Assembly (NCBI GenBank): GCA_937927415.1
Contig: CALBDS010000042.1
Location: forward strand, 169,101-233,100
Origin: an uncultured Rhodospirillaceae bacterium
GTDB lineage: Bacteria > Pseudomonadota > Alphaproteobacteria > Azospirillales > Azospirillaceae
Length of the DNA: 64,000 nucleotides
Direction of reading: 5' to 3'
The notes under the pieces are model-generated. The model saw only the letters and a program-made list of their open reading frames with translations, had not been told where the DNA came from and searched no databases. Numbering within the stretch: position 1 is the first letter of the stretch; every line of letters starts with the position of its first letter. The translations under genes and the position numbers were made by a program. This document shows positions 42,148 through 51,671 of this stretch, piece by piece.

Positions 42148-43449
42148 ATGAAGACGCTTCTCCCCTCGGTCACGCGCCGCTCGCTGCTCACCGGCACCGC
42201 CAAAGCCGCCGGTGCCGCCGCCCTTCTGTCCGCCGCCCGCGCCGTGGTGCCGGGCGGGGCCTGGGCCGCCGGGCTGGACACCCCGGAAACCACCAAGGCG
42301 CTGCTGGGCTTCATCGCCCTGACCGACGCCGCCCCGCTGATCGTCGCCAAGGAAAAGGGCCTGTTCGCCAAACACGGGATGCCCGATGTGGAGGTGCTGA
42401 AACAGGCCTCGTGGGGCACCACCCGCGACAATCTGGAACTGGGGTCGGCGGGGGGCGGCATCGACGGCGCCCACATCCTGACGCCGATGCCGTACCTGAT
42501 GACCGCCGGCAAGATCACCAAGAACGGCGCCAAGGTGCCCATGAGCATCCTGGCCCGCCTGAACCTGGACGGACAGGGGATCTCGGTGGCCGCCGCCTAC
42601 AAGGGGCTGAAGGTCGGGCTGGACTCCTCCCCCCTCAAGGCCGCCTTCGCCGACGCCCGCAAGGCCGGCAAGGACATCAAGTGCGCCATGACCTTCCCCG
42701 GCGGGACCCATGACCTGTGGCTGCGCTACTGGATGGCGGCGGGCGGCATCGATCCCGACCATGACGTGTCCACCATCGTGGTGCCGCCGCCGCAGATGGT
42801 CGCCAACATGAAGACCGGCACCATGGAAGCCTTTTGCGTCGGCGAGCCGTGGAACGCCCAGCTGGTCACCCAGGGCATCGGCACCACCGCCATCACCACC
42901 GGCGAATTCTGGAAGGGCCACCCGGAAAAGAGCCTGGCCCTGCGCACCGACTGGGTGGAGAAGAACCCCAAGGCGGCCAAGGCCCTGCTGATGGCGGTGC
43001 TTGAGGCGCAGCAGTGGTGCGACAAGGCCGAAAACAAGGAGGAGATGTGCCGGATCATCGCCAAGCGCGAATGGCTGAAGATCGAGGCATCCGACATTCT
43101 GGGCCGCGCCACCGGCACCATCGACTACGGCACCGGCACGGTGGTGAAGGACAGCCCGCACCTGATGAAGTTCTGGCGGGACCACGCCTCCTACCCCTAC
43201 CCCAGCCATGACCTGTGGTTCCTGACCGAGGATATCCGCTGGGGCTACCTGCCCGGCGCCACGGACACCAAGGCGCTGATCGCCGCCGTCAACCGGGAAT
43301 CCCTGTGGCGGGACGCGGCGGCGGCCCTGGGGGTGACCGATCTGCCCGCCGGTCCCTCGCGGGGGGTGGAAACCTTCTTCGACGGCAAGGTCTTCGATCC
43401 CGAAAACCCGTCCGCCTACCTGTCCAGCCTGTCCATCGCCCGCGTTTGA
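42148..43449 (+). CDS. nrtA: NrtA-type nitrate-binding protein (second paralog)
   Basis: 433 residues, ATG 42148. A twin-arginine-like signal (RRSLLTGTAKAAGAAALLSA) and the NrtA pattern LGFIALTDAAPLIVAKEKGL, EVLKQASWGTTRDNLELGSA, IVVPPPQMVANMKTG, CVGEPWNAQLV and FDGKVFDPENPSAYL. Binds nitrate in the periplasm and hands it to NrtB. Longer identity to classical NrtA than the first paralog. 97 bp downstream of it; 26 bp before nrtB. Confidence 0.92.
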   Translation: MKTLLPSVTRRSLLTGTAKAAGAAALLSAARAVVPGGAWAAGLDTPETTKALLGFIALTDAAPLIVAKEKGLFAKHGMPDVEVLKQASWGTTRDNLELGSAGGGIDGAHILTPMPYLMTAGKITKNGAKVPMSILARLNLDGQGISVAAAYKGLKVGLDSSPLKAAFADARKAGKDIKCAMTFPGGTHDLWLRYWMAAGGIDPDHDVSTIVVPPPQMVANMKTGTMEAFCVGEPWNAQLVTQGIGTTAITTGEFWKGHPEKSLALRTDWVEKNPKAAKALLMAVLEAQQWCDKAENKEEMCRIIAKREWLKIEASDILGRATGTIDYGTGTVVKDSPHLMKFWRDHASYPYPSHDLWFLTEDIRWGYLPGATDTKALIAAVNRESLWRDAAAALGVTDLPAGPSRGVETFFDGKVFDPENPSAYLSSLSIARV

Positions 43450-43475
43450 TGCCCCGCACCGAGGAGCCTGCCGCC

Positions 43476-44357
43476 ATGACCGTCACCGCCAACACCGAAG
43501 ACCGCCCCGCCGGAACCGCCGCCGTCCCGGCCATCGGGCGCCTGCTGTCCGGCTTCGTCGCCACCCTGCCGGAACGGGGCCGGGCGCTGGCCCACACCAC
43601 CGTGCCGCCGCTGGTGGCGCTGGCCCTGCTGGTGGGGGTGTGGCAGTTCCTGTGCACCCTGCCCGGTGCGGCCCTGCCCCCGCCCACCAAGGTGGTGGCC
43701 GACACGTGGGAACTGATCGCCAACCCCTTCTTCGATCACGGCGGCACCGACAAGGGGCTGTTCTGGCATCTGGCGGCCAGCCTGCAGCGGGTGGCGGTGG
43801 GCTTTGCCCTGGCCGCGGTGGGGGGCGTCCTGCTGGGCGTGCTGATCGGCCAGTCCAGCCTGGCCTACCGCGGGCTTGACCCGATCTTCCAGGTGCTGCG
43901 CACGGTGCCGCCGCTGGCGTGGCTGCCCATTTCGCTGGCGGCGTTCCGCAACGCCGACCCCTCGGCCATCTTCGTGATCTTCATCACCGCCGTGTGGCCG
44001 ATCATCCTCAACACCGCGGTGGGCATCCGCCAGATCCCGCAGGATTACCGCAACGTCGCCCGCGTCATCCGCCTGTCGGGACCGGAATACTTCTTCAAGA
44101 TCATGCTGCCGGCGACCGTGCCCTACATGTTCACCGGGCTTCGCATCGGCATCGGCCTGTCGTGGCTGGCGATCATCGCGGCGGAGATGCTGATCGGCGG
44201 AGTCGGCATCGGCTTCTTCATCTGGGACGCCTGGAACAGCTCGCTGATGAGCGAGATCATCCTGGCCCTGGTCTATGTCGGCGTCGTCGGCTTCATCCTC
44301 GACCGCCTGATCGGGCTGATCGCCGCCCGTGTGTCCGGCCCGCGTGGCCGCGCCTGA
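43476..44357 (+). CDS. nrtB: Nitrate ABC transporter permease
   Basis: 293 residues from ATG 43476, with GAGGAG at 43461-43466; an earlier in-frame ATG at 43449 overlaps the NrtA stop. Around six spans. The NrtB pattern is seen in LPPPTKVVADTWELI, VLIGQSSLAYRGLDPIFQVL, RTVPPLAWLPISLAAF and the EAA-type loop GPEYFFKIMLPATVPYMFTG. Forms a homodimeric pore with NrtD. Confidence 0.95.
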   Translation: MTVTANTEDRPAGTAAVPAIGRLLSGFVATLPERGRALAHTTVPPLVALALLVGVWQFLCTLPGAALPPPTKVVADTWELIANPFFDHGGTDKGLFWHLAASLQRVAVGFALAAVGGVLLGVLIGQSSLAYRGLDPIFQVLRTVPPLAWLPISLAAFRNADPSAIFVIFITAVWPIILNTAVGIRQIPQDYRNVARVIRLSGPEYFFKIMLPATVPYMFTGLRIGIGLSWLAIIAAEMLIGGVGIGFFIWDAWNSSLMSEIILALVYVGVVGFILDRLIGLIAARVSGPRGRA

Positions 44358-44394
44358 TCCCCCCTCCGTGCCCCCACAGCCAAGGAGTTTTCCC

Positions 44395-45186
44395 ATGGCC
44401 TATCTCAGCCTCGAAAACGTCGGCATGGAGTTCAAGACCTCCAAGGCCCGCTTCACCGCCCTGCAGGATGTGAACCTGAAGATCGAACGCGGCGAGTTCC
44501 TGTCCATCATCGGGCATTCCGGCTGCGGCAAGTCCACGGTGCTGAACATCGTCGGCGGGCTTCTCACCTGCACCAGCGGCGGCGTGCTCTTGGACGGGCA
44601 GGAGGTGAACGACCCCGGCCCCGACCGCGCCATCGTGTTCCAGAACCATTCCCTGCTGCCGTGGCTGACCGTTTACGACAACGTGCGGCTGGCGGTGGAC
44701 AAGGTGTTCGGCAGGGCCAAAACCAAGCAGGAACGCCACGACTGGACCCTGCACAACCTGTCGCTGGTCCACATGGACCACGCCATCCGCAAATTCCCCG
44801 AGGAGATTTCCGGCGGCATGAAGCAGCGCGTCGGCATCGCCCGCGCTCTGGCCATGGAGCCGAAGGTTCTGCTGATGGACGAGCCGTTCGGGGCGCTGGA
44901 CGCGCTCACCCGCGCCCACCTTCAGGACAGCCTGATGGAGATCCACACCACGTTGGGCAACACCGTCATCATGATCACCCATGATGTGGACGAAGCGGTG
45001 CTGCTGTCCGACCGCATCGTGATGATGACCAACGGCCCCGCCGCCACCATCGGCGAGATCCTGTCCGTCCCCCTGCCCCGCCCGCGCCGCCGGCTGGAAC
45101 TGACGGAAGACCCCACCTACACCCACTGCCGGGGGGAGGTGATCCGCTTCCTCTACGAGCGCCACCGCCACGCCGACGCCGCCTGA
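44395..45186 (+). CDS. nrtD: Nitrate ABC transporter ATPase
   Basis: 263 residues, AAGGAG at 44382-44387. Walker A GHSGCGKSTV near residue 42, signature ISGGMKQRVGIARAL, Walker B VLLMDEPFGALDALTRAHLQ and the H-loop MITHDVDEAVLLSDR. It lacks the C-terminal NrtA-like fusion seen in cyanobacterial NrtC. Powers nitrate import with NrtB. Confidence 0.95.
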   Translation: MAYLSLENVGMEFKTSKARFTALQDVNLKIERGEFLSIIGHSGCGKSTVLNIVGGLLTCTSGGVLLDGQEVNDPGPDRAIVFQNHSLLPWLTVYDNVRLAVDKVFGRAKTKQERHDWTLHNLSLVHMDHAIRKFPEEISGGMKQRVGIARALAMEPKVLLMDEPFGALDALTRAHLQDSLMEIHTTLGNTVIMITHDVDEAVLLSDRIVMMTNGPAATIGEILSVPLPRPRRRLELTEDPTYTHCRGEVIRFLYERHRHADAA

Positions 45187-45193
45187 CACGCTC

Positions 45194-45365
45194 ACCCTCT
45201 CCCCGCCGGGGAGAGGGTTGGGTGAGGGCCGGATGTCGCGCGGAACGCCCGACATCCGTTGCGAAGCAACCACAAATCCCACGTTCCCCGAGCCTGACGG
45301 CTCGATTTTCGGGCTTCGCGCGAAAATCGGCCCTCACCCTGACCCTCTCCCCGGAGGGGAGAGGG
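45194..45365 (+). repeat. Multi-hairpin interspersed repeat, copy B
   Basis: 172 bp, reverse-complement match to copy A at 28535-28721. Hairpins: GGATGTCG/CGACATCC (45231-45257), GTTGC/GCAAC, GAGCC/GGCTC, and GATTTTCG/CGAAAATC, with palindromic CCCTCTCCCC ends. It lies between nrtD and nirB inside the operon. The arm GGATGTCG/CGACATCC differs from copy A (GGATTTCG/CGAAATCC) on both sides, keeping pairing. Confidence 0.85.
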
Positions 45366-45394
45366 AAGGCCGCCGCCTGTTGGAGAGCATTCCC

Positions 45395-47857
45395 ATGAAA
45401 GAACGTCTCGTCGTCGTCGGCAACGGCATGGCCGGCATCCGCGCGGTGGAAGATCTGCTGGCCCGTGCCCCCGGCCGCCATGACATCACCGTCTTCGGGG
45501 CCGAGCCGCATCCCAACTACAACCGCATCATGCTGTCGCCGGTGCTGGCGGGGGAAAAGACCTTCGACCAGATCATCCTGAACGGTCACGACTGGTATGC
45601 GGCCAACGGCATCACGCTCTTTACCGGCGACCCCGTGACCGCCATCGACCGTCAGGCCCGCGTGGTGACCTCGGCCAGCGGGCGGACGGTGGCGTACGAC
45701 CGGCTGCTGCTTGCCGTCGGCTCCACGCCGGTGGTGCTGCCGGTGCCGGGGGCGGACCTGCCGGGGGTGATCGGCTTCCGCGATCTGGCCGATGTGGACG
45801 CGATGATGAACGCCACCCGCACCGGCCGCAACGCGGTGGTGATCGGCGCCGGCCTCCTGGGTCTGGAAGCGGCCAACGGGCTGGCCGCCCACGGCATGAC
45901 CGTCACCGTGCTGCACCTGATGGGCACCATCATGGAGCGCCAGCTTGACGAGGCCGCCGGCGCCCTGCTGCAAGGGGAACTGGAAAGCCGCGGCATTTCC
46001 ATCATCACCCGCGCCCAGACCGCCGCCATCGAGGGCGACGGGCGGGTGCAGCGGGTGCGGCTGAACGACGGCCGCGTGATCGACGCCGATCTGGTGGTGA
46101 TGGCCGTGGGCATCCGCCCCGCCACAGCACTCGCCAAGGCCGCGGGGCTGGAGGTCAACCGCGGCATCGTGGTCAACGACCGCATGGTGACGTCCGACCC
46201 CGCCATCCTGGCGGTGGGCGAATGCGTCGAGCACCGCGGCCAGACCTACGGCCTTGTCGCCCCGCTGTGGGACATGGCCAAGGTGGTGGGCGAGGCGTTG
46301 GCCGGCATCGACGGTGCGGGCTATCAGGGCACCGTCACCGCCACCCGGCTGAAGGTGACGGGGATCGAGGTGTTTTCCGCCGGCAGCTTCAACGAGCCGG
46401 GCGCCGACGACATCGTGTTCCGCGATGCCGCCCGCGGGGTCTACAAGCGCATCCTCATCAAGGACAACCGCATCGCCGGAACCGTGCTGTACGGCGATAC
46501 CGCCGATGGCCCGTGGTATTTCCAGATGCTCAAGGACGGCGAGGATGTGTCCGGCATCCGCGACACGCTGATCTTCGGTCCCAACGCCGGGGTGGTGGAC
46601 GCCGACCCCAACGCCGCCGTCGCCGCCCTGCCCGACAGCGCCGAGATCTGCGGCTGCAACGGCGTGTGCAAGGGCGCCATCGTCGCCGCCATCCGGGACA
46701 AGGGTTGCACCTCCGTCGATGACGTGCGCACCCACACCAAGGCGTCGGCGTCGTGCGGCAACTGCACCGGGCTGGTGGAAAAGCTGCTGGCCGCCACCCT
46801 GGGTTCGGCCTACGAGGGGGAAAGCGCCAGCCGGCCCATGTGCAAATGCACCCACCACACCCACGACGACGTGCGCCGCCTGATCGTTGCGGGCAGCCTG
46901 AAATCCATCCCCGCGGTGATGCAGGCGCTGGAATGGACGACGGCGGAGGGGTGCGCGTCGTGCCGCCCGGCGCTCAACTATTACCTGATGTGCGCCTGGC
47001 CGGGTGAGTACCGCGACGACGCCCAGTCGCGCTTCATCAACGAGCGCGTCCACGCCAACATCCAGAAGGACGGCACCTATTCCGTGGTGCCGCGCATGTG
47101 GGGTGGGCTGACCAACCCGGCGGAACTGCGCGCCATCGCCGATGTGGCCGAGAAATACGCCATCCCCACGGTCAAGGTCACCGGCGGCCAGCGCATCGAC
47201 CTGCTGGGCGCCAAAAAGGAAGACCTGCCCGCCATCTGGGCCGACCTGAACGCCGCCGGCATGGTGTCGGGCCACGCCTACGCCAAGGGGCTGCGCACGG
47301 TGAAGACCTGCGTCGGCAGCGAATGGTGCCGGTTCGGCACGCAGGCGTCCATGGACATGGGCGTGCGGCTGGAACGGATGACCTGGGGCACCTGGACCCC
47401 GCACAAGTTCAAGATGGCGGTGTCCGGCTGCCCGCGCAATTGCGCCGAGGCCACCATCAAGGATTTCGGCGTGGTGGCGGTGGACAGCGGGTGGGAACTG
47501 CACGTCGGCGGCAACGGCGGCATGAAGGTCCGCGCCTGTGATCTTCTCTGCAAGGTCGAAACCATGGAGGAGGTGGAGGAATACTGCGGCGCCTTCATCC
47601 AGATGTACCGGGAGGAAGCCCGCTATCTGGAACGCACCGCCCCCTGGATCGAGCGCATCGGGCTGGAGCCGATCCGCGCCCGCATCCTGAACGAACAGGA
47701 CCGCAAGGCGCTGCACCGGCGCTTCCTGCACTCCCAGAGCTTCGAGCAGACCGACCCCTGGGCCGAGCGGGCATCGGGCCGTGTCGATGCCCATGAATTC
47801 GCCCCGCTCGCCACCTTCGGCGCCCCCGCCACCCCGACCACCCTCGCCGCGGAGTAA
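45395..47857 (+). CDS. nirB: Assimilatory nitrite reductase, large subunit
   Basis: 820 residues from ATG 45395 (TTGGAGAG upstream). NAD(P)H and FAD domain at 1-~400 (LVVVGNGMAGIRAVEDLLAR, ATG-like motif VGECVEHRGQTYGLVAPLWD), then BFD-like [2Fe-2S] CGCNGVCKG and SCGNCTGLVEK near residue 420-460, and the sirohaem/[4Fe-4S] domain with VGSEWCRFGTQ and VSGCPRNCAEA near residues 645-690. Reduces nitrite to ammonium with six electrons from NADH. The reading frame stays open upstream through the repeat copy B, but the ATG at 45395 is the normal start. Confidence 0.96.
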   Translation: MKERLVVVGNGMAGIRAVEDLLARAPGRHDITVFGAEPHPNYNRIMLSPVLAGEKTFDQIILNGHDWYAANGITLFTGDPVTAIDRQARVVTSASGRTVAYDRLLLAVGSTPVVLPVPGADLPGVIGFRDLADVDAMMNATRTGRNAVVIGAGLLGLEAANGLAAHGMTVTVLHLMGTIMERQLDEAAGALLQGELESRGISIITRAQTAAIEGDGRVQRVRLNDGRVIDADLVVMAVGIRPATALAKAAGLEVNRGIVVNDRMVTSDPAILAVGECVEHRGQTYGLVAPLWDMAKVVGEALAGIDGAGYQGTVTATRLKVTGIEVFSAGSFNEPGADDIVFRDAARGVYKRILIKDNRIAGTVLYGDTADGPWYFQMLKDGEDVSGIRDTLIFGPNAGVVDADPNAAVAALPDSAEICGCNGVCKGAIVAAIRDKGCTSVDDVRTHTKASASCGNCTGLVEKLLAATLGSAYEGESASRPMCKCTHHTHDDVRRLIVAGSLKSIPAVMQALEWTTAEGCASCRPALNYYLMCAWPGEYRDDAQSRFINERVHANIQKDGTYSVVPRMWGGLTNPAELRAIADVAEKYAIPTVKVTGGQRIDLLGAKKEDLPAIWADLNAAGMVSGHAYAKGLRTVKTCVGSEWCRFGTQASMDMGVRLERMTWGTWTPHKFKMAVSGCPRNCAEATIKDFGVVAVDSGWELHVGGNGGMKVRACDLLCKVETMEEVEEYCGAFIQMYREEARYLERTAPWIERIGLEPIRARILNEQDRKALHRRFLHSQSFEQTDPWAERASGRVDAHEFAPLATFGAPATPTTLAAE

Positions 47858-47862
47858 GCCCC

Positions 47863-48213
47863 ATGAACGCCATCTCCCCCCTCTCCTGGACCAGCGTCGG
47901 CCGTCTGGAGGATATTCCGCCCCGCGCCGCCCGCGTGGTGCGCACCCCCACCGGGGACGTGGCGGTGTTCCGCACCGGCACCGACGAGGTGTTCGCGCTG
48001 CGCGACCGCTGCCCCCACGGCACCGGGCCGCTGTCCAACGGCATCGTTCACGGCCGCCGGGTCACCTGCCCCCTGCACGGCATGGTGTTCGACCTGACCA
48101 CCGGGCAGACCATGGGGCCGGACACCTGCTCCGCCACCACCATCCCGGCGCGGGTGGTGGACGGCGTGGTGGAACTGGGCGGCCTGGACACGCTGGGGAT
48201 GGCCCATGGCTGA
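47863..48213 (+). CDS. nirD: Nitrite reductase small subunit (Rieske-type)
   Basis: 116 residues. The Rieske cluster ligands appear as RCPHGTGPLS (CxH) and VTCPLHGMVFD (CxxH). It is the small partner of NirB. Starts 5 bp after nirB and overlaps nasA by 8 bp, so the three are translationally linked. Confidence 0.93.
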   Translation: MNAISPLSWTSVGRLEDIPPRAARVVRTPTGDVAVFRTGTDEVFALRDRCPHGTGPLSNGIVHGRRVTCPLHGMVFDLTTGQTMGPDTCSATTIPARVVDGVVELGGLDTLGMAHG

Positions 48214-50863
48214 GATCCGCACCACCTGCCCCTATTGCGGGGTCGGCTGCGGCGTGCTGGCGGACGTGGCGGCGGACGGGCGGCTGTCCGTCCGCGGCGA
48301 CCCGGACCACCCGGCCAACCGCGGGCGGCTGTGCTCCAAGGGGGCGGCCCTGGGGGAAACGGTGGGGCTGGCCGGGCGGCTGCTCCACCCCATGCTGGAC
48401 GGGCGGCGGGTGGCGTGGGACCACGCCGTCGCCACCCTGGCCGCGGAAATCACCCACGCCGTGGAGCATCACGGGCCGGATTCGGTCGCCTTCTACGCCT
48501 CCGGCCAGTTGCTGACCGAGGATTATTACATCGCCAACAAGCTGATGAAGGGCTTCATCGGCTCGGGCAACATCGACACCAATTCGCGCCTGTGCATGGC
48601 CTCCACCGTTGCCGGGCACAAGCGGGCCTTCGGCGCCGACACCGTGCCCGGCACTTACGAGGATCTGGAACAGGCCGATCTGGTGGTGCTGGTGGGATCG
48701 AATCTGGCGTGGTGCCATCCGGTGCTGCACCAGCGCCTGCTGGCGGCACGGGCGGCGCGGGGCACGCGGATCGTGGTGATCGACCCGCGGCGCACCGCCA
48801 CCTGTGACGCCGCCGACCTGCATCTGGCGATCCGGCCCGGCAGCGACGTGGCCCTGTTCAACGGATTGCTGGCCTATCTGTCCGCCAACGGCCACACCGA
48901 CACCGCCTTCACCAGCACCCACACCACCGGGATGGGTGATGCCATCGCCGCCGCCCGTGCCGACGCGCCGTCGCCCGACGCGGTGGCCGCCGCCTGCGGC
49001 ATCCCGGCCGCCGACCTCGCCCGCTTCTACGCCCTGGCGGCCGCAACACCGCGCATGGTCACCGTCTTTTCCCAAGGGGTGAACCAGTCGGCCCACGGCA
49101 CCGACAAGGTGAACGCCATCCTCAACGTCCACCTGCTGACGGGCCGCATCGGCCGCCCCGGCTCTGGCCCGTTCTCGGTCACCGGCCAGCCCAACGCCAT
49201 GGGCGGGCGCGAAGTGGGGGGGCTGGCCAACCAGCTTGCCGCCCACATGGGCTTTTCCCCCGACGACGTGGAGCGGGTGGGCCGCTTCTGGAACACGCCC
49301 CGCGTGGCCCGGCGCGAAGGGCTGAAGGCCGTGGATCTGTTCCGCGCGGTGGAGGACGGGCGCATCCGCGTGCTGTGGATCATGGGCACCAACCCGGCGG
49401 TGTCCATGCCCGACGCCGCCCGCCTGCGCGGCGCGCTCGCCCGCTGCGATTTCGTCGCCGTGTCCGACGGCTTCGCCGACACCGACACCGCCCGGCTGGC
49501 CCGGCTGCTGCTGCCCGCCGCCCTGTGGGGGGAAAAGGACGGCACCGTCACCAATTCCGACCGCACCATTTCCCGCCAGCGCGCCACCCTGCCGCTGCCG
49601 GGGGAGGTGCGGCCCGACTGGCGCATCGTCCGCGACGTGGCCCGCACCATGGGCTACGGCCCCGCCTTCGCCTACGACGGCCCCGCCGCCATCTTCCGCG
49701 AGCACGCCGCCTTGTCGGCGTTCGAGAACGGCGGTACCCGCGATTTCGACATCGGCGCCCTGGCAGACCTGGATGACGCCGCCTACGACGCGCTGGAGCC
49801 GGCCCCGTGGCCGCGCCCGGCGGGGGGGGAGCCGTCCCGCCGCCTGTTCGCCGACGGCCGTTTCTTCACCCCCGACGGCAAGGCGCGGCTGGTGCCGGTC
49901 GTCACCGGCGGGCTGGCCCGCACGGTGGACGCGGCCTTCCCCATTCTGCTGAACACCGGCCGGGCGCGGGACCAGTGGCACACCATGACCCGCACCGGCC
50001 TGTCGCCGCGGCTGTCGGCCCACGCCCCGGAACCGTGCCTGGAGGTCCACCCCGCCGACGCCGACCGCTGGGGCCTGAGCGACGGCGGTTTCGTGCGCAT
50101 CGCCACCCGCACCGGCATGGCGGTGACCCGCGTGGCGGTCAAGGACGGGCAGCGTCCGGGCGAAGCCTTTCTGCCGATGCACTGGAACGACCGCTTCACC
50201 GCCGATTGCGCCGTGGGCCGTCTGATCGACGCCGTGCCCGATCCCGTCTCCGGCCAGCCGGAGCTGAAGGCCATGCCGGTGCGGCTGGAGCCGGTCGCCA
50301 TGCGCTGGATGGGCTGCCTGATGACCGCCGCCCCGATCACCCCCCGCCACGGCGGCTATTGGGCGCGGCAAACGGTGGAGGGCGGCTCCCTGCTGACCAT
50401 CGCCGGTGAAGGGGCCATCCCCGACGCGGCATCCATCGACGCGCTGCTGCCCGGCCTGCCGGCGGGGTGCGAGACGCTGGACTACAGCGACCACCGCCGC
50501 GGGGTGCTGCGGCGGGCGTGGGTGGACGGCGCCCGGCTGGCCGGGTGTCTGTTCATCGCCGCCGAAGGTGCCCTGCCGCCGCAAAGCTGGCTGTTGCGGC
50601 TGATGGCGGGCGAACCGCTGGAACCGGCGGCCCGGCTGGCGGTGCTGTCCGGCCGGGCGCCGGGATCGGTCAGCGACGACGGCAAGATCGTCTGTTCCTG
50701 TTTCCGCGTCGGCTTCAACCGGCTGGTGACCGCCATCCGCAGCCAGTCCCTGACCTCGGTGGACGCCATCGGTGCGGCGCTGAAGGCCGGCACCAACTGC
50801 GGTTCCTGCATTCCCGAATTGAAGGAGGTTCTTGCCCATGCCCAACGCGCTGCCGTGGCTTGA
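48206..50863 (+). CDS. nasA: Assimilatory nitrate reductase, catalytic subunit
   Basis: 885 residues. N-terminal [4Fe-4S] site CPYCGVGCGV with RLCSKG near residue 45, molybdopterin-binding core (YASGQLLTEDYYIANKLMKG, NIDTNSRLCMAS, TVTNSDRTISRQR), a molydopterin dinucleotide-binding domain at ~560-680, and a C-terminal BFD-like [2Fe-2S] domain (IVCSCFRVGFN, TNCGSCIPELK). The last domain is typical of NasA-type enzymes that receive electrons from a flavoprotein or ferredoxin; NirB FAD may supply them. No TAT signal, cytoplasmic. Confidence 0.95.
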   Translation: MAEIRTTCPYCGVGCGVLADVAADGRLSVRGDPDHPANRGRLCSKGAALGETVGLAGRLLHPMLDGRRVAWDHAVATLAAEITHAVEHHGPDSVAFYASGQLLTEDYYIANKLMKGFIGSGNIDTNSRLCMASTVAGHKRAFGADTVPGTYEDLEQADLVVLVGSNLAWCHPVLHQRLLAARAARGTRIVVIDPRRTATCDAADLHLAIRPGSDVALFNGLLAYLSANGHTDTAFTSTHTTGMGDAIAAARADAPSPDAVAAACGIPAADLARFYALAAATPRMVTVFSQGVNQSAHGTDKVNAILNVHLLTGRIGRPGSGPFSVTGQPNAMGGREVGGLANQLAAHMGFSPDDVERVGRFWNTPRVARREGLKAVDLFRAVEDGRIRVLWIMGTNPAVSMPDAARLRGALARCDFVAVSDGFADTDTARLARLLLPAALWGEKDGTVTNSDRTISRQRATLPLPGEVRPDWRIVRDVARTMGYGPAFAYDGPAAIFREHAALSAFENGGTRDFDIGALADLDDAAYDALEPAPWPRPAGGEPSRRLFADGRFFTPDGKARLVPVVTGGLARTVDAAFPILLNTGRARDQWHTMTRTGLSPRLSAHAPEPCLEVHPADADRWGLSDGGFVRIATRTGMAVTRVAVKDGQRPGEAFLPMHWNDRFTADCAVGRLIDAVPDPVSGQPELKAMPVRLEPVAMRWMGCLMTAAPITPRHGGYWARQTVEGGSLLTIAGEGAIPDAASIDALLPGLPAGCETLDYSDHRRGVLRRAWVDGARLAGCLFIAAEGALPPQSWLLRLMAGEPLEPAARLAVLSGRAPGSVSDDGKIVCSCFRVGFNRLVTAIRSQSLTSVDAIGAALKAGTNCGSCIPELKEVLAHAQRAAVA

Positions 50864-51671
50864 CGCCGCCCCCTTCCTGGCCGCCTGTGCCGCGGTTGCC
50901 GGGTTCATGCGCCCCCGCCGCGCCAGGGCCGAGGTGTTCCTGGTCGGCGCCGGTCCCGGCGACCCCGACCTGCTGACGGTGGCGGCGGTCAAGGCGCTGG
51001 GCCGGGCCGATGTGGTGCTGTACGACGCCCTGGTCGGCCCCGGCATCCTGGATCTGGCGCCGAAGACCGCCCGGCGGGTGTTCGTCGGCAAGCGCGCCGG
51101 ATCCCACGCCATGGCGCAGGAGGCCATCAGCGCGCTCATCGCGTCCAGTGCGGCGGCGGGCAAGGTGGTGGTGCGGCTGAAGGGCGGCGACCCCATGATG
51201 TTCGGCCGCGCGGGCGAAGAGATCGACCATCTGGCGGCCAGGGGCATTCCGGTAACCGTCATCCCCGGCATCACCGCCGCCCTGGGGTGTGCGGCGTCGG
51301 CGGGGCTGTCGCTGACCCGCCGCGGGGTGGCGGCCAACGTGCATTTCGTCACCGCCCACCGCTGCGACGCCGGGGCCGCCCCCGACTGGTCCCGTCTGGC
51401 CGACCCGGAAGGCACGCTCTGCGTCTATATGGGCAAGGAACAGGCGGCGGCGGTGCGCGACGGGCTGCTGGCCGGCGGTCTGGACCCGGCCACGCCGGTG
51501 CTGGCCATCGAAAACGGCACCCGCCCGGACGAATGCCGGGTGTCCGGCCCCCTGTCGGCCCTGCCCGGCCTGACCGCCACCCTGGGCGACGGCCCGGCGC
51601 TGATCATGATCGGGCGTGCGATGGCGGGGACCGCCCGGTCAGTCCCGGTTTCGGTTGCCGTCACCGGCTGA
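50838..51671 (+). CDS. cobA: Uroporphyrinogen-III C-methyltransferase
   Basis: 277 residues from ATG 50838 (AAGGAGG at 50822-50828). SUMT motifs: VFLVGAGPGDPDLLTVAAVKAL near residue 37, VVLYDALVGPGIL, VVRLKGGDPMMFGRAGEE near 116, and VIPGITAALGCAASAGLSLT near 140. Makes precorrin-2 for sirohaem, the NirB cofactor, explaining its place at the operon end. It overlaps nasA by 26 bp and the 3' end overlaps the convergent tetR by 33 bp. No siroheme synthase (CysG Met8 domain) is fused. Confidence 0.93.
   Translation: MPNALPWLDAAPFLAACAAVAGFMRPRRARAEVFLVGAGPGDPDLLTVAAVKALGRADVVLYDALVGPGILDLAPKTARRVFVGKRAGSHAMAQEAISALIASSAAAGKVVVRLKGGDPMMFGRAGEEIDHLAARGIPVTVIPGITAALGCAASAGLSLTRRGVAANVHFVTAHRCDAGAAPDWSRLADPEGTLCVYMGKEQAAAVRDGLLAGGLDPATPVLAIENGTRPDECRVSGPLSALPGLTATLGDGPALIMIGRAMAGTARSVPVSVAVTG

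Noticed and set aside
48062..51415. A very long open frame antisense to nirD, nasA and cobA
   Set aside because: High GC lowers stop frequency in other frames; the antisense protein has no recognisable domain and is dominated by Gly/Arg/His/Pro, while the sense genes have full motifs.
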